From NCBI RefSeq assembly GCF_002001205.1, contig NZ_MUNZ01000144.1, positions 37,029-101,028 of the forward strand: 64,000 bases of DNA. The letters run 5' to 3'. The first letter of the stretch is position 1; each line of letters opens with the position of its first letter. Below the pieces are notes generated by a model that was not told where the DNA came from, did no database searches, and saw nothing but the letters and a program-made list of their open reading frames with translations. This DNA is from Hydrogenophaga sp. A37 (GTDB lineage: Bacteria; Pseudomonadota; Gammaproteobacteria; Burkholderiales; Burkholderiaceae_C). Position numbers and translations under genes: made by a program. Below are positions 55,155-63,950 of this stretch, piece after piece.

Positions 55155-56414
55155 GTGGTGATCATCGGTGGCGGCTTTGCCGGCCTCTGGTGCACACGCG
55201 CATTGGCGTCGGCACCGGTTCGCATCACGCTGGTCGACAAGGCCAACCACCACCTCTTTCAGCCCTTGCTGTACCAGGTCGCCACGGCGGGCCTCTCTGC
55301 GCCTGACATCGCCGCGCCGCTGCGGCACATCCTGCGCCGCCAGCGCAATGTGCGGGTTCTGATGGCCGAGGTGACCGGCATCGACGTCTCGGCAAAGACG
55401 GTTCAACTGGGCGAACCCGTGGCACCGCAGACCCTGCACTACGACCGGCTGCTGGTGGCCAGCGGCGCGGCCCACGCCTACTTCGGCCACGACGAATGGG
55501 CCGCCCATGCGCCGGGCCTCAAGACGCTGGACGATGCACTCGCCATTCGCCGCCGCTTGCTGCTGGCCTTCGAGCAGGCAGAGGCCGCCACCAGCGAGGA
55601 CGAACGGCAGGCATGGCTGCATTTCGCCATCGTGGGCGGCGGGCCCACGGGCGTGGAACTGGCCGGCACGCTGGCCGAGCTGGCGCGCCACACGCTGCGC
55701 GAAGAGTTCCGCCAGTTCGACCCGCGGCAGGCCCTGGTGCGCCTCATTGAGGCCGGCCCGGCGCCGTTGGCCAGCTTCCCGCCGGCCTTGCAGCAGCGCA
55801 CGAAAGCCCAGCTGGAGTCGCTGGGTGTGGAGGTCTGCTGCGGCACACCCGTGGCCGACATCACCGACCAGGGTTACCGCCTGGGCGACCACTTCGTGCC
55901 CTGTCGCACGGTGCTGTGGGCCGCGGGCGTGGCCGCGTCGCCGCTGGGCGCGATGCTGGGCGCGCCGCTGGACCGGGCCGGCCGCGTGAAGGTCAACCCC
56001 GACCTCACGCTGCCCGGTCACCCGGAGGTGTTTGTCGCCGGCGATCTGGCTGCCTTGTCGCGGGCCGACGGCCGCCCTGTGCCCGGCGTGGCGCCTGCGG
56101 CCAAGCAGATGGGCGCCCATGTGGCCCGCAGCATCCGCGCGGGGCTCTCTGGCAGCAGCGCGCGGCCGTTCGAGTACGCGGACCAGGGCAACCTGGCCAC
56201 CATCGGCCGCATGGCGGCGGTGGTGGACCTGCGCGGCCTCCAGTTCTCGGGCCTGCTGGCCTGGTGGTTCTGGCTGGCCGCGCACGTGTTCTTCCTGATC
56301 GGCTTTCGCAACCGCATCAGCGTGCTGCTGAACTGGGCGCTGGCCTACTGGACCTACCAACGCGGCGCGCGCATCGTGCTGGGCGAAGAACGTTCCACAG
56401 AACCGCCGCCCTGA
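55155..56414 (+). CDS. Type II NADH dehydrogenase
   Basis: The protein has the paired Rossmann folds of NDH-2: VVIIGGGFAGLWCTRALAS at the N-terminus (FAD) and IVGGGPTGVELAGTLAEL (NADH), the GDLAAL segment near the end of the second, and a C-terminal amphipathic membrane anchor (AWWFWLAAHVFFLIGFRNRI). It oxidises NADH and reduces quinone without pumping protons. The only usual start codon in frame is the GTG at 55155, which leaves just one residue before the FAD motif. An upstream ATT at 55104, 6 bases after AAAGGA, would give STHPLPDAERSPATPH before it. Confidence 0.92.
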   Translation: MVIIGGGFAGLWCTRALASAPVRITLVDKANHHLFQPLLYQVATAGLSAPDIAAPLRHILRRQRNVRVLMAEVTGIDVSAKTVQLGEPVAPQTLHYDRLLVASGAAHAYFGHDEWAAHAPGLKTLDDALAIRRRLLLAFEQAEAATSEDERQAWLHFAIVGGGPTGVELAGTLAELARHTLREEFRQFDPRQALVRLIEAGPAPLASFPPALQQRTKAQLESLGVEVCCGTPVADITDQGYRLGDHFVPCRTVLWAAGVAASPLGAMLGAPLDRAGRVKVNPDLTLPGHPEVFVAGDLAALSRADGRPVPGVAPAAKQMGAHVARSIRAGLSGSSARPFEYADQGNLATIGRMAAVVDLRGLQFSGLLAWWFWLAAHVFFLIGFRNRISVLLNWALAYWTYQRGARIVLGEERSTEPPP

Positions 56415-56435
56415 CCCGCCCCTTCGCCGGGAGCA

Positions 56436-57308
56436 TCAAGCCCGCCGTCGGGTCTTGCCCGCGGCCTTCTTCGTGGGGCCGGCGGCTGTGCCGTCGGCGG
56501 GGCCTCCGGGCTGGCGTTTGCTCAGGCTTTTGGCCAGCAGCTCGGTCAGATCCACCACGTTGCTCGCCACCGCCTCAGAGGGCGCGTCTTCCAGCTTCGT
56601 CACCGTTTCGGTCTCGCCGGCTTCGACCTTCTTCCTCACCAGCGCCTCGATGGCATCGCTGAACTGCTCTGCATAGGCGTCCGACTTCCAAGGGCCGGTC
56701 ATGTCGGCGATGAGTTGTGCGGCCATCTTCAGTTCAGCCGGTTTCAGGCCTGCAGCGGTCTTGCCTTCGGCCGGCAGCTTCAGGTCCTCCATGGGGCGGA
56801 TTTCGTTGGCCCAGCGGATGGTGTTGAGCACCAAGGCCGCACCGGAAGGAATCAGCGCCGCCAGGCGCTCCTTGGTGTGCATCACCACCCGAGCGATGCC
56901 GATCACGCCGGCCTCGAACATCGCCTCCCGGAGCAGGGCATAGACCTTCTCGCCCTTGCCCAAGGGCTCAAGGTAGTAGGGCGTCTCCAGCAGCGTGAAC
57001 GGAATCTCGCTGGCCTTGACGAAGGCTTCGATTTCGATGGTTTGTGTCGACTTCGGGTAGGCCGCCTTGATCTGGTCTTCGCTCAGGATCACGTAGTCGC
57101 CATCGTCCTGTTTGATGCCCTTGACGATGTTGTCGGCCTGGATGTCTTTGCCCGTGCGCTTGTTCACGCGCTTGTAGCCCACCGGGTCCATCGATCGTTT
57201 GTCGAGCCAGTCGAAGTCGATGCCGACATCTTGCGAGGCCGGGTACAGGGCCACGGGCACATGCACGAGGCCGAAGGTGATGGCGCCTTTCCAGATCACA
57301 CGGGGCAT
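56436..57308 (-). CDS. ku: Ku protein for non-homologous end joining
   Basis: The 290-residue protein has the bacterial Ku core: MPRVIWKGAITFGLVHVPVA, YKRVNKRTGKDI, TLLETPYYLEPLGKGEKVYA, and PMEDLKLPAEGK, ending in a lysine-rich tail (PTKKAAGKTRRRA) that often contacts DNA and LigD. It forms a homodimeric ring on broken DNA ends and recruits LigD, encoded 73 bases upstream on the same strand. Confidence 0.95.
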   Translation of the reverse strand: MPRVIWKGAITFGLVHVPVALYPASQDVGIDFDWLDKRSMDPVGYKRVNKRTGKDIQADNIVKGIKQDDGDYVILSEDQIKAAYPKSTQTIEIEAFVKASEIPFTLLETPYYLEPLGKGEKVYALLREAMFEAGVIGIARVVMHTKERLAALIPSGAALVLNTIRWANEIRPMEDLKLPAEGKTAAGLKPAELKMAAQLIADMTGPWKSDAYAEQFSDAIEALVRKKVEAGETETVTKLEDAPSEAVASNVVDLTELLAKSLSKRQPGGPADGTAAGPTKKAAGKTRRRA

Positions 57309-57381
57309 GGGAACTCCTTGTTCGGCACAGGACCGACAGTGGGTGAATGAAGAGCGGAGGGTTCAAGAGCGACTCAGCCTC

Positions 57382-59910
57382 TCAGGCCGCAGGCGGCGTG
57401 TGGCCCAGGGTTGACATCGCCGCCTTGAGACCGCGTGCGGACCTGGCATAGCCGGCCCAGGGTTTATTCCCCACGGCCAGGCGTTCTTGAACCGTTTTGA
57501 CCGACCAGTGGTCGCCGCCGCGCAGCGAGGGCAGTTCTTCCCAGGTCACGGGGACGGAGATGCCCAGTCCCGGCCGCGCGCGCGCCGACCAGGCGCAGAC
57601 CGTGGTGGCGCCTTGCCCGTTGCGCAGGTAGTCGATGAAGATCTTGCCGACGCGGTTCTTCGGGCCGCTGCGGGCCACGAAGCGCTGCGGAATCGTGTTC
57701 GCCATGTGCGCCACGACGGCCTGAGAAAACCCCTTGACGGTGGCCCAGTCGTGCAGGCGCTTAAGGGGCACCACGACGTGAAGCCCCTTGCCGCCACTGG
57801 TCTTCAGGAACGACGAGAGGCGCAGCTGGGTCAGGAACGCATGCATCAGTTCCGCGGCTTCCTGCACCTGGGACCAGGCCACGCCTTCACCGGGGTCCAG
57901 GTCGAACACCATGCGGTCCGGGTGCTCGTAGAACGCGGCGCTGCCGTTCACCGTGTGGAACTCGATCACGTTCCATTGCGCGGCCGACAGCAGGCCCCGA
58001 TGGCTGGCCACCTCGATCAACGGCGGGTGGTCGGGGTCGAGCTCGGGACTCAGTTGCTTGATGCCGGCCAGCTTCCCGGTGTCCGCATGTTTCTGGAAGA
58101 ACAGCTGGCCACCCACACCGTCGGGCGCGCGCAGCAGCGACACCGGTCGACCCTTCAGGTGTTTCATCATCAGGTCGGCGATCAGGTCGTAGTAGCGGAC
58201 CAGTTCGAACTTTCTCGTGCCCGTGCTGGCGTCGATCACCCGTCTCGGGTTCGTCACCTGAACCTGGCTGGACATGGCAGGCGCCTTGCGCGCAGGCGCA
58301 GGGTTCGGCGCCGGGGCGGACGACAGGCGCAGCGCCTTCTCGCGCACGATGGTGCGGGCGTCCTTGTCGTCCCGAAGGCCCCGGAACACGGCATGCCGGA
58401 TGCGGCCGGTGTGTGTCCACTCCCCGAAACTCACCTCGGCGACCAGGGTCGGTTCGACCCACTGTGGCTGGCCGTCGATCTTCGAGTCGGCGGCGACGAA
58501 AGGGCTCGTGCTTCGCGCCCTCGCATCCAGGGCCTTCTTGAGATCTTTCAAGGCCTTTTCGCTGAAGCCCGTGCCGACATTGCCGACGTATTGCAGCGCG
58601 CCCTCTGCATCGTGCACACCGAGCAGCAGCGCGCCGAAGCCGCTGCGAGCACCTTGGGGAGCGGTGTGGCCACCGATCACGAACTCCTGCCGCTGGCTGC
58701 ACTTCAGCTTGACCCAGTCTGCCGAGCGCGAAGAGCGGTAGGGGCTGCTGAGGCGTTTGGCCATCACGCCCTCCAGGCCCAGCTTGCAGGCCGATGCGAC
58801 CACGGTCTGAGGCGTGGCATCAAACGCCTCGCTGAAGCGGACGAGGTCCGTGTTCGACGCCGCAAGCAGCGCCTTCAGGAACTGACGCCGTGCTTGCAGG
58901 GGGGCGTGGCGAAGGTCGTGCCCCGCGGCGTAGGGCACATCAAACAGGTACAGCACCACAGGGACCGTCTGCTGGGTGTCGAACGCCTGCTGCAGCGCGC
59001 CGAAGTCGGGAATGCCCGCTTCGTTGGGCGCCACGATCTCGCCGTCGTACCAGCCCGGCGGGAGCTGGAGGCCTTCGAAGGCGCTTTGAAGCGGCTGCAG
59101 CCTGTCGGTCCAGTCATGCCCGTTGCGGGTCAGGAAACGCGCGCCCCCGGCGTCGTTGCGCACCAGCATGCGATAGCCATCGAATTTGATTTCGTAGAGC
59201 CACTCGGCCGCGTCCGGTGGCGGGGCGGTCACCAGCGTGGCGAGCTGGGGCGCCAGCGTGCGGGGCAGAACCGATGGCGTGGCCTCGGCGGGCAAGCCGG
59301 GGAGGGAAGGGGATCCGAGGGACTTCACGCTGTCCGGCAGCTCGTCGACCACGCTGAATTCCGCGGAGGCCCGGGCGTGGGGGTCTTTCTCTTTGATCAG
59401 CAACCAGGCCGGCCGCTTCTCGTCTTTGCCCTTCATGCGTACCAGCGCCCATCGCCCGTGCAGTTTGTGGCCCCGCAACTCGAACTTCAGGCTGCCCTCG
59501 AGCAGCCCTTGTTGCGGGTCCTCCAGAGGGTGCCAGGTGCCCGCGTCCCACACGATGACCTTGCCCGCGCCGTATTGTCCGGTCGGTATGGTGCCTTCAA
59601 AGCTCGCATAGGCCAGCGGGTGGTCTTCCACCTGCACGGCCATGCGTTTGACGCTCGGGTCGACACTGGGCCCCTTGGGCACGGCCCAACTCTTCAATGT
59701 GCCGTCGAGCTCCAGCCTGAAGTCGTAGTGCAGGCTGCTGGCCCAGTGTTTTTGCACCACGAAGCTCAACCCAGCGGCCACGGACGGGCCAGTGGTGGGG
59801 CCGCCTTCCGCGGGCTCCGGCGTCAGCGCGAAGTTGCGCTTGGCCTGGTAGGCGCCCAGTGGGCCTTTCGCAGGCTCAGCCGGCTCAATCGGCTTTGGCC
59901 GAGGCTGCAT
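57382..59910 (-). CDS. ligD: Multifunctional DNA ligase D
   Basis: The 842-residue protein has three domains in the order phosphoesterase (HWASSLHYDFRLELDGTLKS), ATP-dependent ligase (EWLYEIKFDGYRMLVRNDAG, the adenylated lysine in KFDGYR, and EGVMAKRLSSPYR), and polymerase/primase (VFDLDPGEGVAW and TSGGKGLHVVVPL). This order is typical of proteobacterial LigD. It processes, fills and seals double-strand breaks held by Ku. The ATG at 59910 gives MQPRPKPIEP; it overlaps the preceding PPOX-type gene by 26 bases. Confidence 0.95.
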   Translation of the reverse strand: MQPRPKPIEPAEPAKGPLGAYQAKRNFALTPEPAEGGPTTGPSVAAGLSFVVQKHWASSLHYDFRLELDGTLKSWAVPKGPSVDPSVKRMAVQVEDHPLAYASFEGTIPTGQYGAGKVIVWDAGTWHPLEDPQQGLLEGSLKFELRGHKLHGRWALVRMKGKDEKRPAWLLIKEKDPHARASAEFSVVDELPDSVKSLGSPSLPGLPAEATPSVLPRTLAPQLATLVTAPPPDAAEWLYEIKFDGYRMLVRNDAGGARFLTRNGHDWTDRLQPLQSAFEGLQLPPGWYDGEIVAPNEAGIPDFGALQQAFDTQQTVPVVLYLFDVPYAAGHDLRHAPLQARRQFLKALLAASNTDLVRFSEAFDATPQTVVASACKLGLEGVMAKRLSSPYRSSRSADWVKLKCSQRQEFVIGGHTAPQGARSGFGALLLGVHDAEGALQYVGNVGTGFSEKALKDLKKALDARARSTSPFVAADSKIDGQPQWVEPTLVAEVSFGEWTHTGRIRHAVFRGLRDDKDARTIVREKALRLSSAPAPNPAPARKAPAMSSQVQVTNPRRVIDASTGTRKFELVRYYDLIADLMMKHLKGRPVSLLRAPDGVGGQLFFQKHADTGKLAGIKQLSPELDPDHPPLIEVASHRGLLSAAQWNVIEFHTVNGSAAFYEHPDRMVFDLDPGEGVAWSQVQEAAELMHAFLTQLRLSSFLKTSGGKGLHVVVPLKRLHDWATVKGFSQAVVAHMANTIPQRFVARSGPKNRVGKIFIDYLRNGQGATTVCAWSARARPGLGISVPVTWEELPSLRGGDHWSVKTVQERLAVGNKPWAGYARSARGLKAAMSTLGHTPPAA

Positions 59911-60436
59911 GTTTTGCCACCGGTGCGGCCGAAGCCCCCGCCGACAGGCCGGTGAGCGAGCCATGTTCCCCCATCGCGATGGGCTTGCCCGCCACCATCG
60001 ACGCGATCACGCCGAAAGTGCGGACCATCTTGCTGTTGGGCGAATCCCAGTAGTCCGCTGCGTCGGGAACGAACTTCAGCAGTGCCAGGTTCGGCGAGTC
60101 GGGACCGTCCGGGAACCAGGGTTTGGCGTAGGCCGTCCACAGGCTGTTGATGCGGCTGCGGTCGGTGTCGATCGTGCCGCGGCCCGACAACGACACGTAG
60201 GTGCCGTTCGATGCGTCGGAGAAGCTGAGATTGACCACGCTCAGGTGGTCAACCTTTGGCGAGCGCAGGTCGGTGAAAAACCACAACGCGCCGTTGGTGT
60301 CCATCTTCAGTGGCGCCATCGGCCGGCTGGCCAGGCTGCCGTCGATCTCCACCGTGGTGAGCATGGCGGCCGGAATGTCTTCTATCAGCTCGGCGATGTG
60401 GGAGAGCGCCGCGTTGGTCTGTGGGTCTGTTTTCAT
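59885..60436 (-). CDS. Pyridoxamine 5'-phosphate oxidase-fold stress protein
   Basis: A 183-residue protein of the split-barrel FMN-binding group: MLTTVEIDGSLASRPMAPLK, LWFFTDLRSPKVDHLSVVNL, and DYWDSPNSKMVRTFGV resemble general stress protein 26. Such proteins bind flavin or related cofactors. The C-terminus is Ala-rich (SAGASAAPVAKHAASAKAD), and its final codons overlap the beginning of ligD. Confidence 0.88.
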   Translation of the reverse strand: MKTDPQTNAALSHIAELIEDIPAAMLTTVEIDGSLASRPMAPLKMDTNGALWFFTDLRSPKVDHLSVVNLSFSDASNGTYVSLSGRGTIDTDRSRINSLWTAYAKPWFPDGPDSPNLALLKFVPDAADYWDSPNSKMVRTFGVIASMVAGKPIAMGEHGSLTGLSAGASAAPVAKHAASAKAD

Positions 60437-60592
60437 GGGATGAACCTCGGGTTGAGAGGGGGATGAGCGATCAGCGGGCGGCGCGGGGCCGTGCCACGGA
60501 AAGGGGTCCAGCGAGCGCCGCGCCGGGCCGTTTTCACACCCGCTCGCCACGCCGTTCGCGGAACCAAAATACGCCTGTGAGCGCGCAGGGTC

Positions 60593-60608
60593 TGTGCGCT
60601 TTCGCACA
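60593..60608. promoter_or_regulatory. Inverted repeat in the PPOX/esterase divergent region
   Basis: TGTGCG (60593-60598) and CGCACA (60603-60608) flank CTTT. Located between divergent genes, 50 bases before the esterase start and about 157 bases from the PPOX start; a candidate operator. Confidence 0.4.
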
Positions 60609-60657
60609 TGCATCACATGGCTGCCGTGGACGTTCCACGCCATGCAGAATGACCCAC

Positions 60658-61671
60658 ATGAAACGACGACCACGCACGTCCACCTGGGCCAAAAGTTTCG
60701 AGCGCAGCCTCAACGCGATGACGCGGCTGGCGACCGCGTCCGGCACCCGGGCGCTCAACAAGGCCTTGAAGCCCGCTGTGGCCAGGCGCACACCGCCACC
60801 CGGTGCCGGGGCCTGGATTCCCGGCGTCTCCATGGGCGCGGCCGGTGCCCGGCGCTTTCGGCTGTACCGCCCGCCGGAGGTTCAGTTCGGCGAGCGCCTG
60901 CCGCTGATGGTGATGCTGCACGGCTGCGGTCAGGACGCCAACAGCTTCGCGGCGAGCACGCGCATGAACCGCATCGCGATGCGCGAACGTTTCATGGTGC
61001 TCTACCCGGAGCAGGACCGTCTCGCCAATGCGCAGGGCTGCTGGAACTGGTTCGACACGGGCAGCGGCCGTGCCTATGGCGAAGCCGCGCTGATCATGAA
61101 GGCGGTGGACCAGGTCTGCCTGCTGTACCCGGTGGACAAGGCGCGCGTGGCCATCGCCGGCCTGTCGGCCGGTGCCAGCATGGCCGCCCTGGTGGTCACC
61201 CGGCACCCGGGGCGCTTCAAGGCGGTGATCATGCATTCGGGCATTCCGCCGGGCACCGCGCACTCCTCGCTGTCGGCGCTGGGTGCTATGCACGGCCATC
61301 GCGCCACGATGCCGCTGGCGGCCACGCCGAGCCTGATGGAGGCCCACTGGCCGCCCTTGCTGGTGATCCACGGCGACGGCGACGGCGTGGTCTCGCCCAA
61401 AAACGGCCTGGCCGCGGCCCAGGTCTGGGCCGACGCGGCCGGGGCGAAGGCGGGCCAGGCGCGCAGCGTGCAGCGGGGCAAGCGCTACCCGATGTCGGTC
61501 ACCGACTTCAAGCGCCGGGGCAGCACCGTGGCCACGCTGGTTGCCGTGAACGGCCTGGCCCACGCGTGGAGCGGCGGCGCCGCGAGCCAGGCGTTCAGCG
61601 ACCGGCAGGGGCCGGACGCGTCGCGCATGGTCTGGGGTTTTGCGGCGAAGCAGTTTCGGGTGGAGGGCTGA
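60658..61671 (+). CDS. PHB depolymerase-family esterase (LpqC-like)
   Basis: The 337-residue enzyme has an alpha/beta hydrolase fold with oxyanion region LMVMLHGCGQDANSF (about 83-97), the nucleophile S170 in IAGLSAGASMAALV, the acid in HGDGDGVV, and the histidine near VNGLAHAWSGG. It fits the extracellular PHB depolymerase/feruloyl esterase family. No signal peptide is visible, so it is probably intracellular or exported another way. An in-frame ATG at 60649 is an alternative. Confidence 0.9.
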   Translation: MKRRPRTSTWAKSFERSLNAMTRLATASGTRALNKALKPAVARRTPPPGAGAWIPGVSMGAAGARRFRLYRPPEVQFGERLPLMVMLHGCGQDANSFAASTRMNRIAMRERFMVLYPEQDRLANAQGCWNWFDTGSGRAYGEAALIMKAVDQVCLLYPVDKARVAIAGLSAGASMAALVVTRHPGRFKAVIMHSGIPPGTAHSSLSALGAMHGHRATMPLAATPSLMEAHWPPLLVIHGDGDGVVSPKNGLAAAQVWADAAGAKAGQARSVQRGKRYPMSVTDFKRRGSTVATLVAVNGLAHAWSGGAASQAFSDRQGPDASRMVWGFAAKQFRVEG

Positions 61672-61681
61672 TGGGCCCACG

Positions 61682-63895
61682 TCACCTTCGGATCGGAGTT
61701 GGTGGCGAAGGCGAAGGCGAAGGCGGTGGCGGTGGCGGTGGCGGTGGCGGTGCACCCGCTGCGCCCGGCGGGTTGCACGGGTCCTTGGCGCCGGGGCTGC
61801 CGGTTTCGATCAGCGGCAGCACGGCGGCCGCAGGGCCTGCCACCGCCCCCAGGGCCAGCGCGCCGAGCACGCGCCCTGCGAGCCGCTTGGGTTCGATGCC
61901 CACGGCCGGGTCGGCCAGCGTGCCGGTCACGGTAACGGGCGTTCTCAGCGACAGCGGTGACCAGTCTTTGGACCGAGTGACCACGTGCAGATTCAGCGAC
62001 TCGTCGCGAAGGCTGACCTGGCCGGTGACCCACACCGTGCTGTCCTTGTTGTCGATCACGGCCTGGGTGGGTTGGACGACGCCGTCGCGCGCCACCAGAT
62101 CAAACCGGGCACAGCGCAGGGGCAAGGGGCGGTCCCCTGTGATCATCACCCCCAGTGCCTCAGCGACATCAATGCCCATGGCTTCGGTGATCAGGTGAGA
62201 GAGGCTGCCTTCGCGCAGCGCGAGGTACAACGGGCCGTCGGCTGAGCCCAGAATGGCGGCGGTCGAGTTGCCGGCCCCGCGCAGATGCAAGTTGCCCACC
62301 AGCTCGCCCGTGAGGTAGGACTGCACGGGCTGCTCTCCGCCCTGGCGCGCCTCCTTGCGCTCGCGTTTGAGCGCAGTGGTTGCGGTGGCAGGCGGGGCCT
62401 TGCCTTCTGCCGAATCGGGGCGCAGACCGCGGATCCAACCCGCCATGTCGATGCCTTCGAACGCCAGGCGGGCTTCCCATTTCGCGGGGCTGGCGTTGCT
62501 GTCCAGCGCCGTCATGCCCTTGAACTGTCCGCCCGACACCACCGCCTGCAGCGACTCCAGCCGCAGCACCCCTTCATCCAGGAGCAGGTGAGTCTTCAGC
62601 TGCCGCATGGGCGCCATCGCCTCGGTACCGAAATCCAGCTCCTGAATCGCCACCTGGACGTCGGCATCCATGGCTTTCAGCGAGGGCAAGTCGAAGCGGC
62701 GTTGCGGCAGGGCGCGGTTGCCCTGGTCGCCGCCAGCCGTCGAGGTGTCCTCCTTGCCGTCCCCGCCAATGGCGGGGCCCAGATCGGCCAGGGCGAGCCT
62801 GGGGCCGGTGAGCGTGCCTGAGAGGCGCGGCGGCTGGGTGTGCTGTTGGTATTGCAGATCGCCCTGGAGGCGGCTGCTGCCGATGTGGGCACGCGACGTC
62901 TTGAAATGCCAGACACCGGCGTCCTGCTGCAGTTCACCGCGCAAATCGTATGCCGGTGTGCGTGGCAAGGTCAGGCCCAAAGGCTTGGCCGCGTCCGCCA
63001 GCGAGGGGCCGGCCACTTCCACCTGGCCCTGCATTCGCGGCGTGCCCAGCAGCGAAGCGGCCTGGCCGTCGAACAGCACGCGCGTGGCCGCGACCGTGCC
63101 CTCAATCCGGACCGGCACCCAGGTGGCGTCGGCAGCGGTGTCCGGGTCCTGCAACAAGGGCAGTGTGCTGCCGGCGCGCACCGCCAGTTTGAGCGGCAAG
63201 GCGCGGTAGCGCCCCGTGAGGGAGGCCTCGTAGCCCGTGTCCGGGCCGCTGGCCGCGCTGCCTTCGCGGCCCCGCACCTTCACGGCCACGTCAGCGTCCT
63301 GCACGGCATCAACCCAGGCGATCTGCCCTTGGCCCACGGTCAGGTTGCCGAAACTCGGCAGCGCCGCCAGGGCAGAAGCCTCGGTCTCTGGCGAGGGCGT
63401 CTTTTCTGCACCCATCGGCCAGTTGGCCTTGCCGTCGGCGGTGCGGATCAGATGCGCATCGAGCAGGTCGGCACGCAGGGCTTGTATGTGCAGGCTGTCG
63501 CCCCGCTGCCAGCGCCACACATCGCCCCAGCGCCAGGCCAGCGCGATGCGCTGCGCATCCAGCAGGTGCGGGGCCTTGAAGCGGGGGTCGGATGCCACGT
63601 GCAGGTGGCCGACTTCCAGCCGCGGTCGCCAGATGAGGTGCAGCTTCACCGCACCCTGCAAGCTCACGGGTACCTTGGCGGCGCCCGTCATGGCGCGCTC
63701 CATCGGCTGTCGCAAAAAAGGCCAACCGGCCATTTCGCCCCACGCGATGCCCGCCACCAGCAGACCGACCACACCCGCCGATGCCCACAAGGCAGGCCGA
63801 CGGGCCCACGGCGACCGATCCCGCTGGGGAGCGGATGGCGGAGGTGGCGTGGTCGGCGAGGTGTTCACTGGAATAGGGCTGTGCTTACAGAGCAC
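61682..63895 (-). CDS. AsmA-family envelope protein
   Basis: The 737-residue protein has one N-terminal membrane helix (ALWASAGVVGLLVAGIAWG) followed by a long periplasmic beta-rich region with repeats of the AsmA type (VSGGQFKGMTALDSN, LRLESLQAVVSGG, NLHLRGAGNSTAAILGSADG, PLYLALREGSLSHL). AsmA-like proteins bridge inner and outer membrane and move phospholipids. The C-terminal 25 residues are proline/serine-rich (PPPPPPPPPSPSPSP), encoded by a hexanucleotide repeat. The start is uncertain: a GTG at 63895 lies in a strong hairpin; another GTG is at 63868. Confidence 0.88.
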   Translation of the reverse strand: MLCKHSPIPVNTSPTTPPPPSAPQRDRSPWARRPALWASAGVVGLLVAGIAWGEMAGWPFLRQPMERAMTGAAKVPVSLQGAVKLHLIWRPRLEVGHLHVASDPRFKAPHLLDAQRIALAWRWGDVWRWQRGDSLHIQALRADLLDAHLIRTADGKANWPMGAEKTPSPETEASALAALPSFGNLTVGQGQIAWVDAVQDADVAVKVRGREGSAASGPDTGYEASLTGRYRALPLKLAVRAGSTLPLLQDPDTAADATWVPVRIEGTVAATRVLFDGQAASLLGTPRMQGQVEVAGPSLADAAKPLGLTLPRTPAYDLRGELQQDAGVWHFKTSRAHIGSSRLQGDLQYQQHTQPPRLSGTLTGPRLALADLGPAIGGDGKEDTSTAGGDQGNRALPQRRFDLPSLKAMDADVQVAIQELDFGTEAMAPMRQLKTHLLLDEGVLRLESLQAVVSGGQFKGMTALDSNASPAKWEARLAFEGIDMAGWIRGLRPDSAEGKAPPATATTALKRERKEARQGGEQPVQSYLTGELVGNLHLRGAGNSTAAILGSADGPLYLALREGSLSHLITEAMGIDVAEALGVMITGDRPLPLRCARFDLVARDGVVQPTQAVIDNKDSTVWVTGQVSLRDESLNLHVVTRSKDWSPLSLRTPVTVTGTLADPAVGIEPKRLAGRVLGALALGAVAGPAAAVLPLIETGSPGAKDPCNPPGAAGAPPPPPPPPPPSPSPSPPTPIRR
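61704..61751. repeat. Hexanucleotide tandem repeat in the AsmA-like 3' end
   Basis: Three perfect GGCGAA units (61704-61721) are followed by five perfect GGCGGT units (61722-61751). On the minus strand these code for alternating Ser-Pro and for a run of prolines. Slippage would add or remove dipeptides and keep the frame. Confidence 0.9.
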
Positions 63896-63904
63896 AGCCC
63901 TATT
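63872..63904. promoter_or_regulatory. Perfect 14-bp inverted repeat over the AsmA-like start
   Basis: AATAGGGCTGTGCT (63872-63885) pairs with AGCACAGCCCTATT (63891-63904) around a TACAG loop. In the AsmA-like transcript this hairpin would include the GTG at 63895 and block a start at 63868, so it may control translation; no T-run supports a terminator. Confidence 0.6.
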
Positions 63905-63930
63905 TCCATCATAAAAGTCGGTTCTTCAAA

Positions 63931-63950
63931 TGTGCGTGCGCCAACGCACA
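63931..63950. promoter_or_regulatory. Inverted repeat upstream of the AsmA-like gene
   Basis: TGTGCGT (63931-63937) and ACGCACA (63944-63950) are perfect 7-bp arms around 6 bases. It shares TGTGCG/CGCACA with the site at 60593-60608. The remaining window end (to 64000) shows no certain gene; an ATG at 63970 is open to the edge but too short to judge. Confidence 0.4.

Noticed and set aside
57487..59955. 822-codon open frame on the plus strand
   Set aside because: It lies wholly opposite ligD, shows the low-complexity composition of an antisense GC-rich frame, and has no recognisable domain.
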